Shown here: positions 8,472 to 16,377 of the stretch, in pieces
Position numbering within the stretch: the first letter of the stretch is position 1
How the letters are laid out: every line of letters starts with the position of its first letter
NCBI RefSeq assembly: GCF_006494535.1
Contig: NZ_VHIQ01000007.1
Coordinates: 230,325 to 294,324 of the forward strand
Direction of reading: 5' to 3'
DNA: 64,000 bases
From: Paucihalobacter ruber
GTDB lineage: Bacteria > Bacteroidota > Bacteroidia > Flavobacteriales > Flavobacteriaceae
Translations under genes and position numbers: made by a program
Notes under the pieces: model-generated
Databases searched by the model: none
What the model was told of the DNA's origin: nothing
Seen by the model: the letters and a program-made list of their open reading frames with translations, nothing else

Positions 8472-9180
8472 AATAGATCATCAATTTAAATCGCAATTAG
8501 AATCTCGAAACTCGCAGCCTTCAAACCATGCCTGGGAAAAGCTTTCTGCTCAATTAGATTCGCATCAAAAAAACAAAAAGCGCGTGTTTTTGCAATGGTT
8601 ATCTGTGGCTGCACTTTTAATTATTGCCTTGAGCGTTGGTGGTGCGTTTATTTTTAAAAGTTCCCAAGCTCTTGAAACACCTATAATTGTCGATTTACCC
8701 ACAGATAACATTAAGCCTTCAAAAGAAATAAATAAAAGTTCAATAATTGAGAACACAGAATCGGGCCTAGCTGAAATTCTTTCAGAGCAAGATAAAACAA
8801 ACGTTATCACTTCCGAAGAAAAACAACCCATACCAACTAAAATTAAAACCACTCAAATAGCCGAAAACAAAGAAACATCAATTGAGTTATCGCAAAGTTT
8901 TGAAGACAAAAAAGTAACTGAAGTAGTGGCAGCCATTGCAGAGATTCAAAACCAAAACAACAAAGTAACAGAACAAGAGATTGAGTTACTTTTAAAAGAA
9001 GCGCAACGCGATATATTACTCAACAACATCTATAACGAACAAACTAAAAAAGTTGATGCCACGGCATTATTAGCTCAGGTTGAAGGTGAATTAAATCAAT
9101 CTTTTAGAGATAAAGTTTTTGAGGCCTTAAAATCCGGTTTTATAACAGTAAAGACTGCCGTAGCCGATCGTAAGAATTAG
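8458..9180 (+). CDS. Single-pass membrane protein, possible anti-sigma factor
   Basis: The 240-residue protein has a cytoplasmic N-terminus of about 40 residues, one membrane segment (about 43-65, WLSVAALLIIALSVGGAFIF) and a charged C-terminal domain of low complexity rich in Glu, Lys, Thr and Ser. No known anti-sigma domain is recognisable. The role is inferred from the 14-base overlap with the sigma factor and the topology. Alternatively it is an uncharacterised envelope protein cotranscribed with the sigma factor. Confidence 0.65.
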   Translation: MAPNKIDHQFKSQLESRNSQPSNHAWEKLSAQLDSHQKNKKRVFLQWLSVAALLIIALSVGGAFIFKSSQALETPIIVDLPTDNIKPSKEINKSSIIENTESGLAEILSEQDKTNVITSEEKQPIPTKIKTTQIAENKETSIELSQSFEDKKVTEVVAAIAEIQNQNNKVTEQEIELLLKEAQRDILLNNIYNEQTKKVDATALLAQVEGELNQSFRDKVFEALKSGFITVKTAVADRKN

Positions 9181-9217
9181 TAGTTAAATCAATTCATAAA
9201 TCAAAAAACAAACAGTT

Positions 9218-10282
9218 ATGCAAATCATTACCAGGTATTTTATTGTTTTCATGTTAGCCTTCATCACGCAATATGTAAATGCGCAGCAAGATTCAGTAAA
9301 AATTAACAATAATCAGGTTAAAATTGAAGCTCTGCTTAAAGAAAAAGAAAAAGTAGAATCTGAAGAAAAGGAACAACTCAAAGCCGAGGTTGAAGCCATT
9401 AATCAAAGACTCGAAAAAAATGACATCACCGAAGAAGAAGCCACACAACTAAAAAAAGAAGCTGCTGAAAAACGTGCTTTAAATATCGAAAACAGATTGG
9501 CGATTATTGATAATCAAATTGCATTATTGGCTAGAAATAATTCGATTACTACAAAATCAGAATTTAAAACGCCGGAAAGTGTCCCCATTCAAACTATTGA
9601 GAAAAAAGTTGAAAAAGAATACTCTTACGGCAGCAGAACCTATGATGATGTTGTTTTTGCCATAGGATTTAATAACGCCATTATAGATGGTCAAGATATC
9701 AACGATTCGCCTTATAAATTAGGAGGTTCGGGCTTTGTTGAACTAGGTTATGCTTGGACTACAAGAGTATTTCCAAACTCAGGATTTTTACACTTGAAGT
9801 ACGGTGCGTCATTGCAGTGGAATAAACTCAATATTAAAGACAACCAGTATTTTGTTCGAGATGGTAATAACATTGGTTTAGAGGAGTTTCCTTTAGATTT
9901 AAATAAGGCCAAGTTTAGAACTACTAACTTGGTATTTCCTGTGCATTTACAATTTGGTCCCGGCCGTTCGGTCACTAAAACTTATGATGATAGAATTATC
10001 TACCGTCAAAATAGATTCAGACTCGGAGTAGGCGGTTACGCCGGATTTAGTATTGGACATATGCAAAAGTTAAAATATAAAGACGGCAGTGATAGAATTA
10101 AAGACAAGCAAAAAGGTGATTTTAATATCAATGAATTTATCTATGGCCTAAGTGGTTATATAGCCATTGGTGACGTGGCAGTTTACGTAAAGTACGATCT
10201 AAATCCAATATTCAGAAATCAGGCGGTTGACCAAAATAATATTTCAATAGGACTTCGATTTGATGTTTTTGATGTTTATTAA
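9218..10282 (+). CDS. Outer-membrane beta-barrel-like protein with coiled coil
   Basis: The protein has 354 residues. A signal peptide ends near residue 23 (YVNAQQ). Residues 28-110 are a Glu/Lys-rich predicted coiled coil, and residues 140-354 have alternating aromatic and polar residues and end in FDVFDVY, compatible with an outer-membrane barrel. It sits 37 bases after the putative anti-sigma gene and is followed by a terminator, so it may be a member of the sigma factor operon. No named family is recognised. Confidence 0.6.
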   Translation: MQIITRYFIVFMLAFITQYVNAQQDSVKINNNQVKIEALLKEKEKVESEEKEQLKAEVEAINQRLEKNDITEEEATQLKKEAAEKRALNIENRLAIIDNQIALLARNNSITTKSEFKTPESVPIQTIEKKVEKEYSYGSRTYDDVVFAIGFNNAIIDGQDINDSPYKLGGSGFVELGYAWTTRVFPNSGFLHLKYGASLQWNKLNIKDNQYFVRDGNNIGLEEFPLDLNKAKFRTTNLVFPVHLQFGPGRSVTKTYDDRIIYRQNRFRLGVGGYAGFSIGHMQKLKYKDGSDRIKDKQKGDFNINEFIYGLSGYIAIGDVAVYVKYDLNPIFRNQAVDQNNISIGLRFDVFDVY

Positions 10283-10308
10283 GTGTTAAGTTAGTCAAAA
10301 CAATCATT

Positions 10309-10340
10309 AAAACTCCTTGTTTAATTTCAGGAGTTTTTTT
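10309..10340 (+). terminator. Terminator after the sigma factor operon
   Basis: AAAACTCCT (10309-10317) and AGGAGTTTT (10329-10337) form a perfect 9-bp stem with an 11-base loop followed by a T-run, 27 bases after the preceding stop codon. Confidence 0.8.
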
Positions 10341-10443
10341 GTTTAGGTCTTTCAATAATTTTAATTCCTTTTACTTTTGTAGTACATTTACTTCTTATTT
10401 ATCAAAGGAGAAATTAAAACACTCGCCGCATAAAAATTAAGAG

Positions 10444-10463
10444 ATTTCTGCTTTCGCAGAAAA
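10444..10463 (-). repeat. Palindromic element, reverse, just before dnaG
   Basis: Arms ATTTCTGC and GCAGAAAA around TTTC pair over 7 of 8 positions; it is preceded by AG, so it is in reverse orientation relative to the main family. It ends 4 bases before the dnaG ATG and therefore occupies the ribosome-binding region. Confidence 0.6.
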
Positions 10464-10467
10464 ATGT

Positions 10468-12441
10468 ATGATATCACAAAACACCATAGCCCAAGTTTTT
10501 GAAACCGCCCGCGTTGAAGAGGTGATTGGCGATTTTGTACAATTGAAAAAATCGGGCAGTAATTTTAAAGGTTTAAGTCCGTTTACAGACGAAAGATCGC
10601 CCAGTTTTATGGTCTCACCGGTGAAACAAATCTGGAAAGACTTTAGTAGTGGAAAAGGGGGTAATGCTGTTACTTTTTTAATGGAACACGAGCATTTTTC
10701 CTATCCTGAGGCTATAAAATATCTGGCAAAAAAGTATAACATCGAAATTGAAGAAACCATTCAAACCGATGCCGATAAAGAAGATGCCAATGAGCGCGAA
10801 AGTCTTTATCTGGTGAACGATTTCGCCAATGATTACTTTCAAAAAACGCTGCATCAAACAGACCAAGGCAAGGCCATAGGCTTAAGCTATTTTAAAGAGC
10901 GCGGCTTTACTGAAGATACAATCAAAAAGTTTCAGCTTGGTTACAGCCTCGATGAATGGGAAGCCTTTACTCAAGCAGCATTGAGCAGCGGTTATAATAT
11001 TGATTATTTGGGAAAAACCGGACTTACAATTATTAAGGAGAATAAACAATTCGATAGGTTTAAAGGTCGTGTGATGTTTCCTATTCACAGTATGAGCGGT
11101 CGTGTTTTAGGTTTTGGAGGCCGAATTTTAATCAACGATAAAAAAGCTGCCAAGTATCTCAATTCGCCTGAGTCTGAAATTTATCACAAAAGCAAAGTTT
11201 TATACGGTTTATATTTTGCCAAACAGAGTATTGCTAAGGAAGAAAATTGTTACTTAGTTGAAGGTTATACCGATGTGATCCAGTTTGCACAACGCGGCAT
11301 ACCTAATGTGGTGTCGTCTTCAGGTACGGCTCTAACACCGGAACAAATAAGACTTATTAACCGGTTGACCAATAATATTACGGTGCTATTTGATGGCGAT
11401 GCCGCAGGTTTGCGCGCTGCTATTCGCGGGGTTGATTTAATATTAGAGCAAGGCCTGAATGTAAAAATTTGCACTTTCCCGGAAGGTGAAGATCCCGATA
11501 GTTTTGCAAGAAATAATGATTTGGATGAAATTAAAGACTATTTAGCCAATAATTCGCGCGATTTCATCAGTTTTAAAGCGTCTCTTTTAGTTGAAGAAGC
11601 ACAAAACGATCCTATTAAAAAAGCTGAAACCATTGGCGATATGGTCAATAGTATTGCTAAAATACCTGATGCTATTAAGCGTGAAATTTATGTTCAGGAG
11701 TGCGCGAAAATTATGAACATCAGTGAGAAAGTGTTGTTTAGCGCTCTTGCTCAAAAACAACAAAAAAATCTTCGCGACTCTCAAAAACAAGTTAGTACCG
11801 AACAGAAGGCTTTTGAAGTTATTAAATCTGAGCCTCAAACCGCACCCAAAGTAGACCGGCAATACGAACTGGAACGGAAAATCATAGAAATTTTATTGCT
11901 TTACGGCAACAAAAAAGAGAGATTTGAAGATTTGGTTTTAAAAGAAAATGAAAAAACCAAAGGTCTGGAATTAGAGCCTGTAGTTCAGGAAGCTTTTGTT
12001 TATGAAAAAATTTATCTGGATTTACAAGAAGACGAAATGCAATTTACCAATGGTAATTTTCAGATTTTGTATTATACATTGCTGGAAAAATTGAACCAAA
12101 ATCAAGAATTTGATATAAAAGATTTTATTCAACAGTTAGATCAAGATATGGCTCACGAAGTGGTGTCCATTTTAATGGAGGAGGAAAAATACACCCTGCA
12201 CGATTGGGAACGCAAGCAAATTATACCCAAAACTAAAACACAAAGTTTATCGCAACTGGTAACTCAAACCATATTAAGTTTGCGTTGTTTTTTAATCGAT
12301 AAAAAAGTAAAAAACTACCAATACGAGACGACACTTGAAAACAGCAGCAATCAATCTATTTTAGAAGATGTAAAAGACTACTTAGGATTAAAAATGTTGC
12401 TCTCCCGTAAATTGGGTCAAGTTGTTGGTGGCAAAATTTAA
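10468..12441 (+). CDS. dnaG: DNA primase
   Basis: The 657-residue replicative primase makes RNA primers for DNA polymerase III together with DnaB. The order is the N-terminal domain (about 1-100), RNA polymerase/Toprim core (about 120-430, with EGYTDV near 265 and FDGDAAG near 308) and a C-terminal helicase-interaction domain. The N-terminal domain is unusual: the CHC2 zinc ligands (CPFH...C..C in E. coli) are replaced by SPFT and by DFSSGKGG, so all recognisable ligands are missing although the surrounding fold residues (PSF, GNA, FLM) remain. I believe this is a lineage feature of flavobacteria rather than decay. The 3' end overlaps the convergent response regulator by 4 bases. Confidence 0.93.
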   Translation: MISQNTIAQVFETARVEEVIGDFVQLKKSGSNFKGLSPFTDERSPSFMVSPVKQIWKDFSSGKGGNAVTFLMEHEHFSYPEAIKYLAKKYNIEIEETIQTDADKEDANERESLYLVNDFANDYFQKTLHQTDQGKAIGLSYFKERGFTEDTIKKFQLGYSLDEWEAFTQAALSSGYNIDYLGKTGLTIIKENKQFDRFKGRVMFPIHSMSGRVLGFGGRILINDKKAAKYLNSPESEIYHKSKVLYGLYFAKQSIAKEENCYLVEGYTDVIQFAQRGIPNVVSSSGTALTPEQIRLINRLTNNITVLFDGDAAGLRAAIRGVDLILEQGLNVKICTFPEGEDPDSFARNNDLDEIKDYLANNSRDFISFKASLLVEEAQNDPIKKAETIGDMVNSIAKIPDAIKREIYVQECAKIMNISEKVLFSALAQKQQKNLRDSQKQVSTEQKAFEVIKSEPQTAPKVDRQYELERKIIEILLLYGNKKERFEDLVLKENEKTKGLELEPVVQEAFVYEKIYLDLQEDEMQFTNGNFQILYYTLLEKLNQNQEFDIKDFIQQLDQDMAHEVVSILMEEEKYTLHDWERKQIIPKTKTQSLSQLVTQTILSLRCFLIDKKVKNYQYETTLENSSNQSILEDVKDYLGLKMLLSRKLGQVVGGKI

Positions 12442-13067
12442 GTAATTCCCTGATGTTTTGCCTGATGCACCAAGTCGACCAAGTTAGTTACATTTAACTT
12501 CTTATACAATCTGGCTTTATAAGTGCTAACGGTTTTTTCGTTGATATCTAATTCGGCTGAGATTTCTTTATTTTTCTTACCAATTGATAACAATTTTAAA
12601 ACTTCAACTTCTCTTGTAGACAGTCTTTTAAAAATACGGCTGGTGCTCATTTTAGAGTCGTTAAAAGTAAGCTGTTTGCTCATTTCTGGACTTAGTGCAA
12701 TACCACCGACATGAATTTTTTTAATGGCCTCAATAATCTGTTCGCCTTCAACGGTTTTGTGCAAATAACCCGATGCACCGGCTTTTACCGTGGTAACTGC
12801 ATAAATTTCTTCAGGTTGGTTAGAGACCATTAGCATAGCAATATCTTTATGCTCCTTTTTAATGGCTCTTAGCGTAGTTATACCATTTAGTTCGGGTAGA
12901 TCTACTTCTAGTACAATAACATCCACATGCTGTCGCCTTACAAATTCAAATATTTCTACACCACTTTTTAAGCTACCAGCCAAATGTACATCGGCCGTTC
13001 TTTTAATAAGCGTTTCCATACCTAAACGGAAAACGGGATGCGGATCTACAACTAATACTTTTATCAT
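12438..13067 (-). CDS. NarL/LuxR-type response regulator with Glu at the phospho-site
   Basis: The 209-residue protein has a receiver domain (about 1-120) and a LuxR-type helix-turn-helix at about 143-205 (LSTREVEVLKLLSIGKKNKEISAELDINEKTVSTYKARLYKKL). The phospho-acceptor Asp is replaced by Glu54 (VIVLEVDLP), and the usual acidic pair is reduced to Asp8-Pro9. Such a receiver cannot be phosphorylated in the normal way; Glu can mimic the phosphorylated form, so constitutive activity or phosphorylation-independent control is likely. No histidine kinase lies nearby. The target genes are unknown. It is convergent with dnaG and upstream of nothing on its strand except nadE, which ends 122 bases before its start. 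Confidence 0.85.
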   Translation of the reverse strand: MIKVLVVDPHPVFRLGMETLIKRTADVHLAGSLKSGVEIFEFVRRQHVDVIVLEVDLPELNGITTLRAIKKEHKDIAMLMVSNQPEEIYAVTTVKAGASGYLHKTVEGEQIIEAIKKIHVGGIALSPEMSKQLTFNDSKMSTSRIFKRLSTREVEVLKLLSIGKKNKEISAELDINEKTVSTYKARLYKKLNVTNLVDLVHQAKHQGIT

Positions 13068-13189
13068 GGTTGGTTTATTGGTTATGCTAAATTAATAGCG
13101 TTAATTCGATTAAGTATCCTGTGGAGATTTGTTTCTAAAGATAAGAAATTTTAACAAAAAATTATATAGTGAATCACAGTTTATATAAT

Positions 13190-13978
13190 TTATTTCAAAT
13201 CATTAGGTATTTCACACACTGGTATAGGTACCATTTTGTGTTTATTGGCCCGGTTGTAACGTTTATATATGTTAAAAACTTCCAGTTCTCTGCCTGAAAA
13301 ATCGCTATCTGTTTTACCTCGTTCATCCATAGCCATAGCCCATTCAAGTTCAGGATAACTGGCACCAATTTGGTCTTCGTCTGTGCGATCATCGCCCCAA
13401 AGACCATCGGTTGGAGCTGCATCAATAATTTCCTGATTAATGCCTAAATGTTTTGCAAGGTCATAGACTTCGGTTTTTAGTAAATCGGCTATCGGACTCA
13501 AATCTACGCCGCCATCGCCGTATTTGGTATAAAAGCCAACTCCAAAATCTTCAACTTTGTTCCCCGTACCGGCAACCAGATATTTTTCCAAAGCAGCAAA
13601 ATAATAGAGTGTGGTCATTCGTAATCTCGCACGCGTATTGGCCAAAGACATAAAGCGTTCTTCTTCATTTTCAACTGAAGGTAAAGCATCGATAAGGCTG
13701 TCAAAAACAGGTGTTAAATTAACTTGTACGTTGGTTACATTGTCAAAATTAGATTGTAACCATTTAATATGGTTAATGGCTCTGTTAACTTGCGACGGTG
13801 CCTGATGAATGGGCATTTCTAAACACAAAAGGTCTAAGCCGGTTTTAGCGCATAATGTAGATGTTAATGCCGAGTCAATTCCGCCCGAAACACCTATAAC
13901 AAATCCTTTCATTCCTGCGCTTGTAGCATAATCTTTTAACCAGTTTACAATGTGATCAATTACTTTTTCAGTGTGCAT
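13190..13978 (-). CDS. nadE: NH3-dependent NAD(+) synthetase
   Basis: This 262-residue enzyme amidates deamido-NAD with ammonia and ATP. The PP-loop is SGGIDS at residues 31-36, followed by the expected adenylate-binding core (GTGNKVEDFGVGF and KYGDGGVDLSPIADL). There is no N-terminal glutaminase domain, so it uses free ammonia. It is divergent from gldB across a 99-base region holding overlapping -7 motifs. Confidence 0.93.
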   Translation of the reverse strand: MHTEKVIDHIVNWLKDYATSAGMKGFVIGVSGGIDSALTSTLCAKTGLDLLCLEMPIHQAPSQVNRAINHIKWLQSNFDNVTNVQVNLTPVFDSLIDALPSVENEEERFMSLANTRARLRMTTLYYFAALEKYLVAGTGNKVEDFGVGFYTKYGDGGVDLSPIADLLKTEVYDLAKHLGINQEIIDAAPTDGLWGDDRTDEDQIGASYPELEWAMAMDERGKTDSDFSGRELEVFNIYKRYNRANKHKMVPIPVCEIPNDLK

Positions 13979-14004
13979 TTTTATAGATTTTAATGGAAAG
14001 TACC

Positions 14005-14027
14005 GTAACTTTGCTACACAAAATTAC
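14005..14027. promoter_or_regulatory. Divergent -7 elements between nadE and gldB
   Basis: GTAACTTTG (14005-14013) and CAAAATTAC (14019-14027) are an inverted repeat with one mismatch. Each arm reads as TAnnTTTG on its own strand: TAACTTTG towards gldB and TAATTTTG towards nadE. No clear -33 TTG is present on either side. Confidence 0.4.
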
Positions 14028-14077
14028 AGTATCTAAAAGCATTATAAAAATTTCATAATCCTATTTATTACATCAAT

Positions 14078-15037
14078 ATGAAGTATTTTTTATTCTTGGT
14101 TTGTTCATTAGTGTTCTTGGCGTGTAATAAGGAAAATACTTTAGAAACCGAAATTTCTAAAATAACAGTTGACCTCGATATTGAAAGGTTTGACAAATTA
14201 TTCGCACAAACAACCGAAAGTGAATTGCCTCAACTAAAACAAACTTACCCGTTTTTGTTTCCAAAGAGAATCACAGATTCAGTTTGGGTTGAAATGCTAA
14301 AAGATACGCTACAACAGGAAATATTAAGAGAAGTTGATAGTAAATTTTCTGATTTTGATGCGGTTGAATTAGAAATTCGAAAGTTTTACCAACACTTAAA
14401 ATATTACGATAAAGTTTTTAAAGAGCCCAGATTAATCACAGTCATCAACAATGTAGATTACAGAGAAAGTATTGTAGTTACAGATTCTATCGCACTTATA
14501 GCTTTAGATAATTATTTGGGTGAGGACCATTATTTCTACGATTTTATTTCGGTATACCTTAGAAAGAATTTCAAACCGGAATCCATTTCGGTAAATCTGG
14601 CTGAAGCTTATGCCGAAAAATACACTTATCAAACTTCCAGAAAAACCTTATTAGACGAAATGATTTACTTTGGGAAGTTATTGTATTTTAAAGATGTTAT
14701 GTTGCCGTTTAAATCTGATGCCGAAAAAATAGGTTATACCGAAGAAGAGATCAACTGGGCTCATACCAACGAAGCCCAAGTTTGGAGTTATCTTGTTGAC
14801 GGTGCATTTTTGTTTAGCACCGACAACAGTTTACCTGCGCGTTTTATAACGCCGGCACCGTTTTCAAAATTTTATCTTGAAATTGATAACGAATCTCCGG
14901 GAAGAATTGGTCAATATATTGGTTGGCAAATTATTAAGGCTTATATGAGACAAAATAATGAAGTAGATGTATTCAAAATGATGCAAACAAGTACCCAAGA
15001 AATATTTGATAACACAAAATACAAACCCACAAAATAA
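14078..15037 (+). CDS. gldB: Gliding motility lipoprotein GldB
   Basis: The 319-residue lipoprotein has a lipobox ending at Cys16 (SLVFLAC). The sequence follows the GldB family (RFDKLFAQ at about 37-44, PFLFP, and a long alpha-helical body). GldB is required for gliding motility in Flavobacterium johnsoniae and is anchored in the cell envelope; its biochemical function is unknown. The stop codon overlaps the gldC start by one base (TAATG), as in other gliding flavobacteria. Confidence 0.9.
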   Translation: MKYFLFLVCSLVFLACNKENTLETEISKITVDLDIERFDKLFAQTTESELPQLKQTYPFLFPKRITDSVWVEMLKDTLQQEILREVDSKFSDFDAVELEIRKFYQHLKYYDKVFKEPRLITVINNVDYRESIVVTDSIALIALDNYLGEDHYFYDFISVYLRKNFKPESISVNLAEAYAEKYTYQTSRKTLLDEMIYFGKLLYFKDVMLPFKSDAEKIGYTEEEINWAHTNEAQVWSYLVDGAFLFSTDNSLPARFITPAPFSKFYLEIDNESPGRIGQYIGWQIIKAYMRQNNEVDVFKMMQTSTQEIFDNTKYKPTK

Positions 15038-15372
15038 TGAATAATACCATAAAATCAACCATAGAACTTACGGTAGAGTTAGATGAGAATCGCGTACCCG
15101 AAACATTATATTGGTCTGCCGAAGATGGCGGCATTAATAATGAAGAAGCCAAGGCTATGATGCTATCTGTTTGGGACCAGAGCCAGCAAGAAACGCTTAG
15201 AATTGATTTGTGGACCAAAGATATGCCGGTAGATGAAATGCAAATATTTTTTCATCAAACACTGGTATCTATGGCCAACGCCTACAAGCGCGCTACCCAA
15301 GACGATAAAATGTACGAAACCATGAAAGATTTTTGCGACTATTTTGCCGAAAAACTGGAGTTAAAAAAATAA
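15037..15372 (+). CDS. gldC: Gliding motility protein GldC
   Basis: This 111-residue soluble protein matches GldC (PETLYWSAEDGG and the C-terminal MKDFCDYFAEKLELKK). In F. johnsoniae it improves gliding but is not strictly required. It is translationally coupled to gldB and followed 16 bases later by the DUF4230 gene. Confidence 0.9.
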   Translation: MNNTIKSTIELTVELDENRVPETLYWSAEDGGINNEEAKAMMLSVWDQSQQETLRIDLWTKDMPVDEMQIFFHQTLVSMANAYKRATQDDKMYETMKDFCDYFAEKLELKK

Positions 15373-15388
15373 TTATTGAAACTTTATA

Positions 15389-16003
15389 ATGCGAAAAATA
15401 CTCTTAGGTGTTGTAATTACGTTGGTTATCTTGTTTACTTTCAAGTATTGTGAAGATAGGCGTGATAACCGCGTAGAATTGCGGGAAAGTTCAGCTCTTA
15501 TTCAGGAGCAGGTAAAAAATGTTGGTAAACTCATTGTTATCGAAGGTCATTTTAGCGAAGTTTTTAATTACAAAAACTCCAAAAATTTCTTTGGAGATTA
15601 TTTAACGTCAGAAAAAAAAGCACTTGTTGTTGTAAATGCCGATGTAACTATTGCATACGATTTGAGTAAATTAGAATACCAAATTGATGAAGCCAACAAA
15701 ACACTTACAATCACCTATATTCCGAAGGAAGAAATTAAAATTAGTCCCGATTTAGAATATTACGATGTTCAGGCAGATTTTTTTAACCCTTTTGAAGCAT
15801 CAGACTATAACCAAATTAAAGATATCATAAAAAGTTCTCTTAGCAAAAAACTTGAGAATTCAGAGATGAAATCTAACGCAAAAAATAGATTGATTAGCGA
15901 ACTGTCTAAGTTTTACATTTTAACCAATTCGCTTGGATGGACCTTAAAATACAATCAAACACCAATTGAGGCGGCAACCGAGCTTAATGAGCTAGATTTA
16001 TAA
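15389..16003 (+). CDS. DUF4230 membrane-anchored protein
   Basis: The 204-residue protein has an N-terminal signal anchor (about 4-19) and a soluble domain matching the DUF4230 pattern (GKLIVIEGHFSEV, then KKALVVVNADVTIAYDLSKL). The family is widespread in bacteria with no assigned function. It is the third gene of the gldBC run and its 3' end overlaps the convergent rhodanese gene by 6 bases. Confidence 0.75.
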   Translation: MRKILLGVVITLVILFTFKYCEDRRDNRVELRESSALIQEQVKNVGKLIVIEGHFSEVFNYKNSKNFFGDYLTSEKKALVVVNADVTIAYDLSKLEYQIDEANKTLTITYIPKEEIKISPDLEYYDVQADFFNPFEASDYNQIKDIIKSSLSKKLENSEMKSNAKNRLISELSKFYILTNSLGWTLKYNQTPIEAATELNELDL

Positions 16004-16303
16004 TCGTTTTTCTAAACTCATCCAACCGCCACCGTTAACAACTTCAATGCCGTTGCGCTTTAAAATACTGGCAGCAGACCCTGAACGCATTCCACTGGCA
16101 CAACAGGTAATAACCGGTCTGTTTAATTTTTTCAGTTCAACCAAATGATTATTGATATCTTGTAAAGGAATGTTTTTACTTCCTTTAATGGCGCCCTGTC
16201 TAAACTCGCCTGGAGTTCTAACATCAACAATAATGGCATTTCTCGATTTAAAATCGGTTATATAATCGGTTGAGTTGCTTTTAAAAAAATCTAATAATCC
16301 CAT
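15998..16303 (-). CDS. Rhodanese-like domain protein
   Basis: The 101-residue single rhodanese domain carries the active-site loop VITCCASGMRSGSA, with the catalytic cysteine as one of a CC pair (about 67-68). Such proteins transfer sulfane sulfur to acceptors such as cyanide or thiols; the physiological partner is unknown. It overlaps the DUF4230 gene tail to tail. Confidence 0.85.
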   Translation of the reverse strand: MGLLDFFKSNSTDYITDFKSRNAIIVDVRTPGEFRQGAIKGSKNIPLQDINNHLVELKKLNRPVITCCASGMRSGSAASILKRNGIEVVNGGGWMSLEKRL

Positions 16304-16377
16304 AAATAATAATTTTGTTCAAAGGTCTTATTAATACTTTTATTTTAAAGTAACTAAAGTTACAAACCGCAACATCG

